A stretch of DNA of 64,000 bases, taken from NCBI RefSeq assembly GCF_024704835.1, contig NZ_JAMXBE010000003.1, forward strand, positions 310,001 to 374,000, in the 5' to 3' direction. The first letter of the stretch is position 1. The number at the start of each line of letters is the position of its first letter. Positions 39,996 through 49,448 of this stretch are shown here, one piece after another. The notes under the pieces were generated by a model. It was not told where the DNA came from and did no database searches. It worked only from the letters and a program-made list of their open reading frames with translations. This DNA is from Parapedobacter tibetensis. GTDB lineage: Bacteria; Bacteroidota; Bacteroidia; Sphingobacteriales; Sphingobacteriaceae. The position numbers and the translations under genes were made by a program.

Positions 39996-40934
39996 ATGAA
40001 TAAGCATATGATAATCAGTCTCTCGGTTGCTAGTATTGTGGCTGTATTGGCATCCTGCCAACCGCATTCGAAGGATGGACAAAATGGTTCAGTTGAACCA
40101 AAAGAAACGGTTGCCAGCCAGGACATAAAGCCCGCTGAAAGTGGCTATGCAGACGTAAACGGACTAGAAATGTATTATGAGATTTACGGAAAAGGTAAAC
40201 CCATCGTACTTCTGCATGGTTCCTATATGAATATACCCATGAATTGGTCGCATATCATACCCTTATTGGCCAAAGACCGGAAAGTAATCGTAACGGAAAT
40301 GCAAGGCCACGGCCGCACAAGGGATATATCCCGCGAATTGAGTTACGAAGGTATGGCAGACGATGTGTCCGGCTTGCTCAAGCACCTCGAAATAGATAGT
40401 GCAGACATTTTAGGGTATAGCATGGGAGGCGGGGTAGCCTTTCAGGTAGCCGTGCGCCATCCTGAACAGGTACGCAGGCTCGTGGTGGTGGCAGGTACCT
40501 ATACGCATGACGGGTGGTGGCCCGATGTGGAGGCCAGTTATGCTACGTTCACCGCAGATATGTTCAAAGGCACACCTATAGAAAAACAATACGACAGTCT
40601 TGGAAACGATCCGGACCATTTCCCGGAATTTGTGAAGAAGGTTATCAGTATAGACCTGAAGCCTTATGATTGGTCCGAGGAGGTAAAAAACATAAAGGCT
40701 CCGATATTCATGGCCATTGGCGATGCCGACGGCGTACGATATGAGCATGCACTGGAGCTGTTTCGCGCCAAAGGCGGTGGAAAAATGGGGGATATACACG
40801 GGCTGCCAAAATCTCGCCTGGCCATTATACCGGGCACAACCCATATAGGCATGATCCAGCGGACGGATTGGCTGATACCCATGATCACTGATTTCTTGGA
40901 TTCTGACCTCAATATGGCGCCTCCTACATTTTAG
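39996..40934 (+). CDS. Alpha/beta-hydrolase lipoprotein, 312 aa
   Basis: The start at ATG 39996 gives a lipoprotein signal MNKHMIISLSVASIVAVLAS with Cys21. The hydrolase core has the oxyanion loop IVLLHGSYMN, the nucleophile elbow LGYSMGGGVAF, the acid in AIGDADGVRYEH and the catalytic His in PGTTHIGM. It is a periplasmic or surface-anchored esterase-like enzyme; the substrate is unknown. It is monocistronic and complete. Confidence 0.9.
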   Translation: MNKHMIISLSVASIVAVLASCQPHSKDGQNGSVEPKETVASQDIKPAESGYADVNGLEMYYEIYGKGKPIVLLHGSYMNIPMNWSHIIPLLAKDRKVIVTEMQGHGRTRDISRELSYEGMADDVSGLLKHLEIDSADILGYSMGGGVAFQVAVRHPEQVRRLVVVAGTYTHDGWWPDVEASYATFTADMFKGTPIEKQYDSLGNDPDHFPEFVKKVISIDLKPYDWSEEVKNIKAPIFMAIGDADGVRYEHALELFRAKGGGKMGDIHGLPKSRLAIIPGTTHIGMIQRTDWLIPMITDFLDSDLNMAPPTF

Positions 40935-40980
40935 AAACGCTACTCAAGGCTCCTAGAATACAAAATGGCGGTAGACAGGA

Positions 40981-41017
40981 TTTGGCCAAAGTATCACAGT
41001 AAAGCGGGATTCGTCAC
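40981..41017. repeat. Two-unit repeat related to the array at 41885
   Basis: TTTGGCCAAAGTATCACAGT is followed by GGGATTCGTCACC; TCAC occurs at 40994 and 41014, a 20-bp period. The same first segment occurs at 41892-41911 downstream of the next gene. Confidence 0.6.
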
Positions 41018-41184
41018 CAAGATGATTGAAAATTGGGAAAATAATATAGGGGGTGGTGGGAATATATAAGTGAAAAATAGTCCTATGGGAACGCTTTTAA
41101 AATCCAGAAAAACTACTAAATTGACCTGCTCCTAGACCGTCTACTTCAAAGGCGCTATAGGCCGGATAATCTTATACGAACAAT

Positions 41185-41811
41185 ATGAAACAAAGGCTGT
41201 TTTTAGTCGTAATGGCGCTGCTAGGTAGTGTTTATACATTATATGCACAAAATCAATTTGGCATAAAAGCGGGTGTTAATCTAAACTTCAATGAGACCTA
41301 TGAGAGTTATGATTCGTTTAGTCAGCGTTCCACTACGTTTGGCGAGGGAACGGTCGCCCGATTTATAGGCGGGGTATACGCAAGTTTTAATATGACTGGC
41401 AAATTTTACATACAGCCCGAATTACTGTATTCGCAGCACTATAACATCATCGAGAAAAGCGGCGACAACTGGCGATCCCTCCGCGAAGCCAAGGTGGATT
41501 ATTTGAATATACCTGTACTCATACAGTATGAGGCTGCTTCGGGGTTGAAATTAGAGGCAGGCCCCCAGGTTGGCTTTCCAATTTATTCGCCAGAGATCGT
41601 GGAGGGAGGACCTAATGTCATTGAATCCATGCGCATATTTAATATCGGTGTGGCTGGAGGCATCAGCTACCAAATTCCTAATGTGGGGATCGGTGTCTTT
41701 GCTCGCTATACCGAAGGCTTGTCCAATATAACCAAGGAAGAGGTCGGCAGGGATAAGGACAGGTTCTGTTCTTTCGGGCTAAGCTATGCGGTGAGCGCGC
41801 TGTGGCGGTAA
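41185..41811 (+). CDS. Outer-membrane beta-barrel protein, porin/PorT-like, 208 aa
   Basis: It has a signal peptide MKQRLFLVVMALLGSVYTLY followed by AQNQFGIKAGVNLNFNETYE, the usual opening of the OmpW/PorT-type barrels. Strands FYIQPELLYSQHYNIIEKSG, VDYLNIPVLIQYEAASGLKL followed by EAGPQVGFPIYS, and an aromatic C-terminus (SYAVSALWR) support an eight-strand barrel. The function is unknown. It is flanked on both sides by copies of the 20-bp-period repeat. Confidence 0.85.
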   Translation: MKQRLFLVVMALLGSVYTLYAQNQFGIKAGVNLNFNETYESYDSFSQRSTTFGEGTVARFIGGVYASFNMTGKFYIQPELLYSQHYNIIEKSGDNWRSLREAKVDYLNIPVLIQYEAASGLKLEAGPQVGFPIYSPEIVEGGPNVIESMRIFNIGVAGGISYQIPNVGIGVFARYTEGLSNITKEEVGRDKDRFCSFGLSYAVSALWR

Positions 41812-42125
41812 GCGCAGGATGTGGTGTGATGGTAAATGAATAAGACCACATGGAGGCGGGAAACTACAGCAAGTGGTAAAAGCATCACCGGATTTGGCCA
41901 AAGTATCACAGTAAAATGGGGATATGTCACAAAAATGGCGGGAAGGAAAACCAGCGGCTTCCAACGGGCGGAAGACAGCTATGTGGTACCTACATATATG
42001 GTATAGGAATATCTACCACCAGTATCGATTTTTATGTTGTGTTTGTCAAGAATATACCTTACTTTTAATCTTTATAGGCGCATATCAAAATCAAAGAGAA
42101 CCCTATTAACATTAAACCAAATTAT
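41812..42125. other. Intergenic gap with a repeat array
   Basis: About 310 bp. It holds the TCAC repeat at 41881-41930 and otherwise no gene; the remaining sequence is AT-rich and leads to the PLDc_N gene. Confidence 0.4.
41881..41930. repeat. Three-unit direct repeat with 21-bp period
   Basis: TCAC cores occur at 41885, 41906 and 41927 in GCATCACC, GTATCACA and ATGTCACA. The segment GGATTTGGCCAAAGTATCAC is shared exactly with 40979-40997, upstream of the barrel gene. Confidence 0.6.
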
Positions 42126-42353
42126 ATGATACCACTATTTTCAAACATTGGATTGCAAGAGATTGTCTTATTGCTTTTTTTTATACTCCCCACCCTAGTC
42201 GTGTATTTTTACTGTTTATTTCACGCAGCTATCAATAGAAATATACCGGGATGGCATCGCTTGCTTTGGTTTTTCGTCATACTGAGCCTACCTCTTCTGG
42301 GGAGTATTGCCTACTGGATGATTGGGAGGAAAGCAACGAAAGTAGTAGCTTAG
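42126..42353 (+). CDS. PLDc_N-type small membrane protein, 75 aa (paralog)
   Basis: MIPLFSNIGLQEIVLLLFFI continues to LLWFFVILSLPLLGSIAYWM and IGRKATK. The family motif is complete (W-x6-P-L-L-G-S-I-A-Y-W-x-x-G-R). It is similar to the proteins at 17856 and 19089, 23 kb away, and precedes another paralog at 42420. Confidence 0.8.
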   Translation: MIPLFSNIGLQEIVLLLFFILPTLVVYFYCLFHAAINRNIPGWHRLLWFFVILSLPLLGSIAYWMIGRKATKVVA

Positions 42354-42419
42354 GTTCTGAGAGCTGAGCGTTATGAGGAAATGACGCTGCTCGCTTTTTG
42401 GGCTGCAACAAAAAAGACT

Positions 42420-42641
42420 ATGATAACACTATTTCTAGGCACACAGGAAATTATCCTATTAGGGCCAATCTTGCTCACCGCAGTGTTGTACCTCTATTGC
42501 ATCGTCCATTGCATAACGAACAATAAGCTACAGGGCAACAGCAAGCTGCTTTGGCTGATCATCATACTTGTGGCTCCGTTTATTGGCAGCCTCATTTACC
42601 TGATTGTGGGGAGGAAAGGCAGTCGGGAAGGAGTGACGTAG
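42420..42641 (+). CDS. PLDc_N-like small membrane protein, 73 aa (divergent paralog)
   Basis: The ATG at 42420 (MITLFLGTQEIILLGPILLT) is chosen over 42381 by comparison with its paralogs. The second helix LLWLIIILVAPFIGSLIYLI ends in VGRKGSR and keeps the P-x-x-G-x3-Y-x3-GR pattern. It lies 66 bp after the previous paralog, so this is a tandem duplication with divergence. Confidence 0.72.
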   Translation: MITLFLGTQEIILLGPILLTAVLYLYCIVHCITNNKLQGNSKLLWLIIILVAPFIGSLIYLIVGRKGSREGVT

Positions 42642-42785
42642 GTAAAAGGGACATAAAAAACCTCCTTATCAACAGGTAACTAATTAGAAACCCGAAATGG
42701 CGTAGGGATGAAGTGGTGTTTGTTCATATTGGCCCTGCTATTGATTGGTACGATCTCGCATTTGCGGCCCATGGTAAAATATCGC

Positions 42786-43148
42786 CTATTCTGCATGCGC
42801 TTCCAAAACATGAATACCTGCGTACCATGCTATATCTGCTGTACAAAAATGAATTTCATCATCTGTGCGCCGTCGGATCTTTATTACAATGATTTGTTCG
42901 GGGCTGTATGTATCTTCCAAATTGACCGCTGATATCAACCCATTGCCGCTATACCCATCTGGGAGAAAACGCGTCAAACGGTGGATGTCTTTTTTCTCGA
43001 ATTGGACCAAAGGCCCTGCTGGACAACCGTCCCCCTTACGTAAAAAAGTAACCCGGAAAACATCTTCTTCGAAATTGTCACTTTTCTCACAAGACTGCAA
43101 TCCAACGAATAGTATGGATATGATAGCAAATAGTAATTTTCTTTTCAT
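42786..43148 (-). CDS. Small lipoprotein, 120 aa (paralog of 27249)
   Basis: The start at ATG 43148 gives MKRKLLFAIISILFVGLQSC with the lipid Cys at residue 20. The mature part FEEDVFRVTFLRKGDGCPAG continues PLVQFEKKDIHRLTRFLPDG and matches the lipoprotein at 27249 almost throughout (EEDVFRVTFL, GCPxGPLVxF, ISAVNL, WYxGxxVLExxAx). The repeat of this gene together with PLDc_N and barrel genes shows that segments of the region were duplicated. Confidence 0.78.
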   Translation of the reverse strand: MKRKLLFAIISILFVGLQSCEKSDNFEEDVFRVTFLRKGDGCPAGPLVQFEKKDIHRLTRFLPDGYSGNGLISAVNLEDTYSPEQIIVIKIRRRTDDEIHFCTADIAWYAGIHVLEAHAE

Positions 43149-43303
43149 AATCAGTCGGCTTTGGTATGGATAACGTTTAATGCCGCACAAATGCTACACA
43201 TTCTTCGCATACTCGCTTCATCATTAAGAAGGCTATGCACGTGATATATGAAGTATAATGGGGTATTTGCAAATTCTTTTGTATTTTTAGCACTGGACAT
43301 AAC

Positions 43304-44389
43304 ATGATGGTAGGAAGGAAAGTAATCATATTTATAGCGTTAGGTGTTCTTTTTGGGCGGGTTGTTAGTGCGCAGGAATCGGTAAGCCCCGATTGGATTC
43401 GTCCAGATCACGCTAGTGCGGATGCCGTTTGGGGCATAAAAAATGGCATCGTATTTAGCCTATGGCCCTATGGCCTGGAAAATAAGGAACATCGATATGG
43501 AGGCGGGCCGTGAGGGCTGATCCGCGTAGGGTATGAAAGTGAAGGTGCTATTTATATGATAAACTTCCTGGCAATAGAGCCGGTTGTAGATGGAAAGATA
43601 GAGTTCAGCGAGATTTCTCCTTCCGCAGTAGATGGCTTATGGGGAAAGCTCTTATGGGCTGGTGACGGACCGACCCCGGGATTCTATCACCCTTCAGCGA
43701 AAACCCGGGGGGTTGTTAGCCACATCGGTGAGGGTGACCTAGCGGCCAAGGAGCTTGCTGTCTTTGTTTTTATGGAGCGCTTTGCCAACGGTGCCGCTCC
43801 CTACCTAAGGCTCTCCATCCGTAGCGACAGGCCGGAAGAATTATGCGTACAGGTGTTTAATCATGATAATAGTGCACCCATGGAGCGCTGCGCAATCACT
43901 GCCACCATGGGTAACTACCCCCGGCTAAGACGGCTTTACTTGAAAAACCGTGTTGTTCAGTCTGAACAGCTATATGCAGGATTCGACGGAATTAACTTTA
44001 TTGAAAAGGAAAGCTACCCCAGCCAGGACATGCTGGAAGACCAGGAGGGAAACCTGTGGGTATTCGCCACGGGCAACGAATCCATAGAACAGCTCCTGAC
44101 TTGGCCGGATGATTCACTGGCCAAAACGAAGTTGAACTGGAAGTATCGGCCGCCATTCAAACTTACCCAGTACTGGAAAAAGGAAAAAAGGGAAGCCGAT
44201 CCTTCGTTGGTGGTGCGGGTAAACGGTAGGGCCCGGTATTGGAGTGGAGGGAGCGGGGATGTGTCGCACTATATGCGAATTCCGGGAGGTCCATCATTCG
44301 AAAATTTTGAGCTGCGGGAAAAATATAACCCTGGCCAGAGGTTTTATTACGGCTTGACAAAGAAAACTCCGGAGGAGATAATCGATTGA
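43304..44389 (+). pseudogene. Exported protein gene interrupted by an in-frame TGA
   Basis: The gene opens MMVGRKVIIFIALGVLFGRV (signal peptide) and reads to HRYGGGP, where TGA (43511-43513) stops it. The same frame continues GLIRVGYESEGAIYMINFLA and stays open to 44389 with normal protein composition (for example VDGKIEFSEISPSAVDGLWG). The site looks like CGA (Arg) changed to TGA. An intact product would be 361 aa, exported, of a Bacteroidota family with unknown function. Translation from ATG 43556 would give a 277-aa protein without signal peptide. Confidence 0.8.
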
Positions 44390-44447
44390 GGTAGTGATGA
44401 TAGCCTACCAAGAGCACGCTATACGGTTTAAGAAATAAAACATATTC

Positions 44448-45779
44448 TTAAATAAGCATCCCTTGGATGATCTCCACGATTTTCTCATTGTTGATGATTA
44501 TCATACCGTGACGATCATCGCTGATACCCCGTTGCAATAAGTAGGTATATTTCGGTTTCCCATCCTCCATATAAGTAGGCATATACGCGAAACGAAAACC
44601 TGCCTCGCTTTGCTGGAGAACCTGGCCAGCTTCGGTAATATGGGTAGATATGATGAAACAACACCTGCGATAACGTGAAAAGGCGCGCGTCACAGCCACC
44701 GTGGCGTCATAGGCGTCTTTTACATTAGTCCCTTTAAACAGCTCGTCGAACACCACCAGCAGTCTTTTCCCTGCTGCCACTTCCTGAGCGACATGCTTCA
44801 CCCGTAGCACTTCAGCATAGAAATGGCTATACCCCAGATTAAGGTTGTCTGAAACATTGATGGACGTATACATACCGTCAAAAGGAGTAAATCTCATTCG
44901 CGCCGCCGGCACCGGAAACCCCATATGCGCCAAATAAACGACAACGCCAAACGCCTTCATCAAGGTGGATTTGCCGGCCATATTCGCTCCTGTGAGGAAA
45001 AGCACATTGCTTTCCCTATCCAATGATACAGCGTTGGCGATGGCGTCGGTTATCCATGGATGATAAAAACCGTCTACATCGAGGTTTGCGATATCTGTCG
45101 ATGCCGAAGCAAAGGCAAAACCTCGCTGTGCGGCAATATTCCCCACCGCACAATAGACATCCAGCTGCAAGACGAGATCGATTAGCTTGGCCAGCTGATT
45201 GCCGTATATCAACTGGAGCAGTCGATCAAATCGAACTATTTCGGCGAATCCCAGCCGCCGTGCATGGGCCTTCTTGTATCCTATTTTCAATGCCTCGCTC
45301 TGGAGTACCGTATCAGCTTCCTTAAGTTGTTGCCAAAAATCCTGTGGGACATCGCGTTTCAGGAGCGCGGATATAAAGCTGCTCAACACATGGAGGTACC
45401 TGAGGGTCGCCTCAACATCCGCTTGCAAGGCTTCATAACCCAGGCCCGTGCCTAGTGATTGCCCTATTTTTTTTCCGGCCACATAGAGAAACGACGTTAA
45501 GAGATTGTGCTTCGTAGCGCGGTGCAGGTAATCCGTTACCTGATCATGCTGCTCAGAACTTATCGGCAAGGTTACCTCCTCCTTGCTAAAGAACGCGATG
45601 ACAGCCGATCGATTGTTGATCTCCTCCACCGTTGTCAACGGCTTTCTGAACATCGATTCCAGGAGACGTTCACCGCCCCGGGTCCGGGTTTGATTGAGAA
45701 GTGAAAAGATGCTCTGGTGTTTAAACTTGCCTAGCAAGTTTAGATCATCAAGTGTTTGTTTGTCTGCCTCAAACGCCAT
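44448..45779 (-). CDS. MutS-like ATPase (core and ATPase domains only), 443 aa
   Basis: It has the MutS ATPase with Walker A LTGANMAGKSTLMK (near 262-275), Walker B/motif LLVVFDELFKGTNVKDAYDA, and the signature ISTHITEA. The N-terminal 250 residues match the MutS lever/core, starting RTRGGERLLESMF. The mismatch-recognition domains (I and II) are missing, so it is not a normal mismatch-repair MutS. It is the second of two paralogs; its ATG overlaps the previous TAA by one base. They are the last genes of the large minus-strand locus. Confidence 0.85.
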   Translation of the reverse strand: MAFEADKQTLDDLNLLGKFKHQSIFSLLNQTRTRGGERLLESMFRKPLTTVEEINNRSAVIAFFSKEEVTLPISSEQHDQVTDYLHRATKHNLLTSFLYVAGKKIGQSLGTGLGYEALQADVEATLRYLHVLSSFISALLKRDVPQDFWQQLKEADTVLQSEALKIGYKKAHARRLGFAEIVRFDRLLQLIYGNQLAKLIDLVLQLDVYCAVGNIAAQRGFAFASASTDIANLDVDGFYHPWITDAIANAVSLDRESNVLFLTGANMAGKSTLMKAFGVVVYLAHMGFPVPAARMRFTPFDGMYTSINVSDNLNLGYSHFYAEVLRVKHVAQEVAAGKRLLVVFDELFKGTNVKDAYDATVAVTRAFSRYRRCCFIISTHITEAGQVLQQSEAGFRFAYMPTYMEDGKPKYTYLLQRGISDDRHGMIIINNEKIVEIIQGMLI

Positions 45780-47113
45780 TATCCTTCATGTTTTCCTGAT
45801 TCCAAAATGGCGATGATGCCTTCGTTTTTGACGATCATCATCCCGTGTCTATCTGCGGTAATCCCTTCCTTTAATCGGTAGGTGTAGTGTGGCCGCTCTC
45901 CATGCATTTCTGTGGGTAAGTATTTGAACACGATATTCTGACACCGCTCCCCTAACACGGCGCCTGCTTCGATAATGTGTGTGGAAACCACAAAAAAACC
46001 GGTATTTGTGGAGGCAAAGGCTTCCGTGACGGCAATGGTGCCATCATATGCATCCTTCACGTTGGTGCCCCTAAACAGTTCGTCTACGACGACCAGCAGG
46101 CGCTTGCCCTTCCCTAGATATTGAGCCACAGTCTTGATGCGTAGCACCTCAGCGTAGAAATGACTATACCCCATGCTGATGTCATCTGCGAGGTTGATGG
46201 TTGTAAACATCCCGTCCAGCACAGAAAAAGTCATATCAGAAGCGGGCACGGGAAAACCCATATGGGCGAGGAAGACAGTTATCCCTAGGGTTTTCATCAG
46301 CGTGGATTTGCCAGCCATATTGGCACCGGTGAGTAAGAGTACATTGTGCGAAGCATCCATCGTCACAGTATTGGGTACCGCAGCGTCGACTGCCGGATGG
46401 AACATATCGATAATGGATAATGTATTCCCGCCATCTAAAGCGGTGGCAAATGCAAACCGCTGGGTTTTGCCCACCTTCGCCACGGTAATGTAAACATCGA
46501 GATGGTAGATCATCGCCAACAGTTGTTGGAGCTGTTCATGGAGTTGAAAGCGAAAAAGGCGGTCGTAGTGTACGTTCCGCTCGTGAACCAGCTTCCGCTT
46601 CCTGTTATCTTCGACAATTGACGACCTATTGAACTTCTCCAGGAGCTGTTGGATGCGCTGTAAGTCATTCCAATATGCGGGTTCGGCGTCCTCCGCTACC
46701 GCATCTACGAAATTATAGAGTGCATCCAGCAGGGCGATGCAAGCCCGTATACCGTGGGCAATCTGCTGATAGTCCGTATCTGCAGCGGTATAGCTTTTCA
46801 GCTTCTGCAGCATGGTGCTGTCCATAGCGGATAGCTGGGTGCGAGCATCGCGATTTGCCAGAAAATGCTCAATGGCATCAAACCACTCTGATTGAAAGGG
46901 AAACGGCATATCCCGTTGCTGGAAGTAGCGGATTATGCCGCTCCGCCTACTGATGCTGGCCAAGTCGGAAAAGGGTTGCTTGAACATCGCTTCCAACACC
47001 TCCGTTCCGCCCCGTGTATGGGTTCGATTAAATCGGTCGAAGACCGATTGTGGCCGCCCGGTTCCGAACACCTGTAGATCTGCCAAGGTCTGTTTGTCAA
47101 TAAGAAAAGCCAT
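45779..47113 (-). CDS. MutS-like ATPase (core and ATPase domains only), 444 aa
   Basis: The layout is the same as in the paralog at 44448: RTHTRGG-type core opening, Walker A LTGANMAGKSTLMKT near 261-275, Walker B LLVVVDELFRGTNVKDAYDG, and VSTHIIEA. Length and domain content are the same, while the sequence differs at many sites, so the duplication is old. It begins 8 bp after the GldG-like gene stop. A tandem pair of such proteins downstream of a GldFG-type transporter is a recurrent Bacteroidota arrangement, as I recall. Confidence 0.85.
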   Translation of the reverse strand: MAFLIDKQTLADLQVFGTGRPQSVFDRFNRTHTRGGTEVLEAMFKQPFSDLASISRRSGIIRYFQQRDMPFPFQSEWFDAIEHFLANRDARTQLSAMDSTMLQKLKSYTAADTDYQQIAHGIRACIALLDALYNFVDAVAEDAEPAYWNDLQRIQQLLEKFNRSSIVEDNRKRKLVHERNVHYDRLFRFQLHEQLQQLLAMIYHLDVYITVAKVGKTQRFAFATALDGGNTLSIIDMFHPAVDAAVPNTVTMDASHNVLLLTGANMAGKSTLMKTLGITVFLAHMGFPVPASDMTFSVLDGMFTTINLADDISMGYSHFYAEVLRIKTVAQYLGKGKRLLVVVDELFRGTNVKDAYDGTIAVTEAFASTNTGFFVVSTHIIEAGAVLGERCQNIVFKYLPTEMHGERPHYTYRLKEGITADRHGMMIVKNEGIIAILESGKHEG

Positions 47114-47121
47114 AGATATGC

Positions 47122-49440
47122 TTATTTTGCCCGGCGTCTAAACCAAACCAACAAATAGCCGAGTGCTGCCAGCAACGGGATCACTCCGGTGGCTATCCAT
47201 TTTGTAGCCTTAAATCCCCACTTTGCAATCCAGATGTCATTGTCAGTAAAGGGGGGGCGAGCGATATCCAGCGGCACTTCATCATCGGACATCCAATAAA
47301 ACGACCCCACGATTACGGTATGGTTTGCTGCTGGGATATCTTTACGACTCCGATTAAGCTCGCCATTGCTGATACAATCGGCATCGCCGAGGACGATGAT
47401 TTTCTGTGTTTTTCCACCGATGCTACGCTGCAGTGCCACCGCGGTGGGCAAAGCTGCGGTTTCTACCTCGCCCGCGGCGGGATTTATCGTCACATGATCA
47501 TCAACGAAATCTTGAGTTTCTAACTCGTTCCACACCCCTGAAGAGTCGGCCTCTAATAGCGGTATGGCGGTATATCCCAGTTCGCGTGCGCCAGAGAAAT
47601 CGATCCCGGCTACGGCAGGCATCACGACCACCTGCTTACGCTCACGTACCCGTGAGAAATGCCGGGCCAGCTGACCCGATGCCTTTGAAGGTATGGCGAA
47701 AATCATATCGGCTTGGTAATTTTCACTTGGTTTAACGAGTCTTCCTTCCATCAGGTGCACGCCAAAAAGCGCAGTCACGGGGCCCATGCTTTCCTGTCTT
47801 CCGGGTTCGGCAGCAATCAGCAGGTTGCCTCCACGATCAATGTATTTTCTCAAGTGCTCCATCTGGCTCTCCGGCATGGCGGTTTTCATATCGGCAATAA
47901 CGAGGATATTGATATTATTTGGCACCTCCTTATCGAGCGTCAGCTGCTGGAAGTCAAATCCTTGGTTAATGAGCGAGTATCGAAATGTCTTTTCTTGCGC
48001 AAAGCGATTGTAATCTCGATCACCCGTTTTGATACAGTCGCGTTCGCCATGTCCTTCCACGAATCCAACTTTGGGCAACGTGTCTACCAATCGTTTGAAA
48101 GCAACGCTGATTTCGCCCTCTGAGGGGAGGAGCATGGGGTCGTCAAAGACACGCAGCACGGTCTGTTGTCCACTGTCGCGTTCCAATACCTTCGTGTAAC
48201 GGTAATTTTCGCCGGCAAGTGTCTGCTGAATGGCTCCGAGCTGGTTTGCCGGCATAAAGACGGTCGAGTCTACGCCATAGCTGCGGGCGACCTTCCCCAT
48301 GCGTTGCTCATCATTCAATGTGGGGTAACGATGGTTCAACGATTCCTCGTTATTGCCCTTGGCGTAGTAGCGCACGTATTTCATCTTGATCTCAGGCTTA
48401 AACCGCAGGTACTCTTTGAGCCGTTTCATGTCTTCCAACTCTGCCCTAGGCATCCCCATCCAGAGTAGGCGGTCTTGATCAAGGGCATTGGCATAGGTGG
48501 TGATGGTGAGTCCGCCTTTCACCTGGTCTACAATCTCTTGACTGGCCGGTGTCAGTGTACGCAGTTTCGTACGTGTGGCATCATAAAAATACATCATGGC
48601 GGGGCGCGAGCTCACGTAGCCAATCAACACGGCTAAGCCCACGGCCAGCAGATAGCGCCCCAAGGATACGGTAAAGCGTATTTTTTGCCGTACTGCTTTA
48701 AACCGCAGGATTGATAGGCTCAAGAAAAGGCCGATCACCGTGATGAAGTAAATCACATCTTCACTACTGATGATGCCGCCGATGAATTCATTTGTCCGAC
48801 CACCAATAGACAGCCAAAACATGATATCGCGCACAAAGTCTACATCTTGCCAGAGCTGGCTTACGTAGTTCAGCACGGCAAATACGGCAAAGGTGCCCAT
48901 AGCCGCCACCACTTGATAAGATGTCATGCTCGACATGAAGAGGCCTACGGCGCCATAGCCGCATATCAGCAAAAATATACCCAATATGCCGGGAAGGGTG
49001 GCCAGGAAGTCGAAGTTCTCGATGACGAACACACCGTAGAGGTCAAAGGCAAACACGACCCCTGTCATCATCAGTGCATAACAGACAATGGCTAAAAATT
49101 TGCCGAAAATAATCTGGGCATCGCTGATAGGCGACGCATACAGCAAATTGATGGAGCCGCTGCTCAATTCACGGCTCATCATTCCCATGGTCAGCAATGG
49201 GGTATAGAAATACAGGTATCCCAGCAATTTGGAAAAGAACCCGCGCCATGGGTCAGTATATAAGTTAAGGGTGACACCGTTCAGTTCAAAGCCAAGCTCC
49301 TTCGAATTGACGAAGTTGCCCAGTGCATCGGTAAAGACGATGCTGGCCTGAATCGTAAAAACAATAAGGATAAGCCAAGCAATCGGTGAATAAAATAGCA
49401 ATTGTAATTCGGTGCGTGCTATTCTCGTAATCTGTCTCAT
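47122..49440 (-). CDS. Fused GldF/GldG-like ABC transporter permease and auxiliary protein, 772 aa
   Basis: The N-terminal 270 residues form an ABC-2 permease (six helices; SRELSSGSINLLYASPISDA is the usual loop). After it comes a helix and a large periplasmic domain of the GldG type (LTPASQEIVDQVKGGLTITT, then VGFVEGHGERDC, PNNINILVIADMKT and GGNLLIAAEPGRQE). It ends in a membrane helix (VIPLLAALGYLLVWFRRRAK). In gliding bacteria GldF and GldG are separate; here they are one chain. The ATPase partner is the gene 8 bp upstream. The substrate is unknown. Confidence 0.85.
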   Translation of the reverse strand: MRQITRIARTELQLLFYSPIAWLILIVFTIQASIVFTDALGNFVNSKELGFELNGVTLNLYTDPWRGFFSKLLGYLYFYTPLLTMGMMSRELSSGSINLLYASPISDAQIIFGKFLAIVCYALMMTGVVFAFDLYGVFVIENFDFLATLPGILGIFLLICGYGAVGLFMSSMTSYQVVAAMGTFAVFAVLNYVSQLWQDVDFVRDIMFWLSIGGRTNEFIGGIISSEDVIYFITVIGLFLSLSILRFKAVRQKIRFTVSLGRYLLAVGLAVLIGYVSSRPAMMYFYDATRTKLRTLTPASQEIVDQVKGGLTITTYANALDQDRLLWMGMPRAELEDMKRLKEYLRFKPEIKMKYVRYYAKGNNEESLNHRYPTLNDEQRMGKVARSYGVDSTVFMPANQLGAIQQTLAGENYRYTKVLERDSGQQTVLRVFDDPMLLPSEGEISVAFKRLVDTLPKVGFVEGHGERDCIKTGDRDYNRFAQEKTFRYSLINQGFDFQQLTLDKEVPNNINILVIADMKTAMPESQMEHLRKYIDRGGNLLIAAEPGRQESMGPVTALFGVHLMEGRLVKPSENYQADMIFAIPSKASGQLARHFSRVRERKQVVVMPAVAGIDFSGARELGYTAIPLLEADSSGVWNELETQDFVDDHVTINPAAGEVETAALPTAVALQRSIGGKTQKIIVLGDADCISNGELNRSRKDIPAANHTVIVGSFYWMSDDEVPLDIARPPFTDNDIWIAKWGFKATKWIATGVIPLLAALGYLLVWFRRRAK

Positions 49441-49448
49441 TTTTCTAG

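Noticed and set aside
44448-47113. Mismatch-repair MutS genes
   Set aside because: Both proteins lack the N-terminal mismatch-binding and connector domains and are half the length of MutS.
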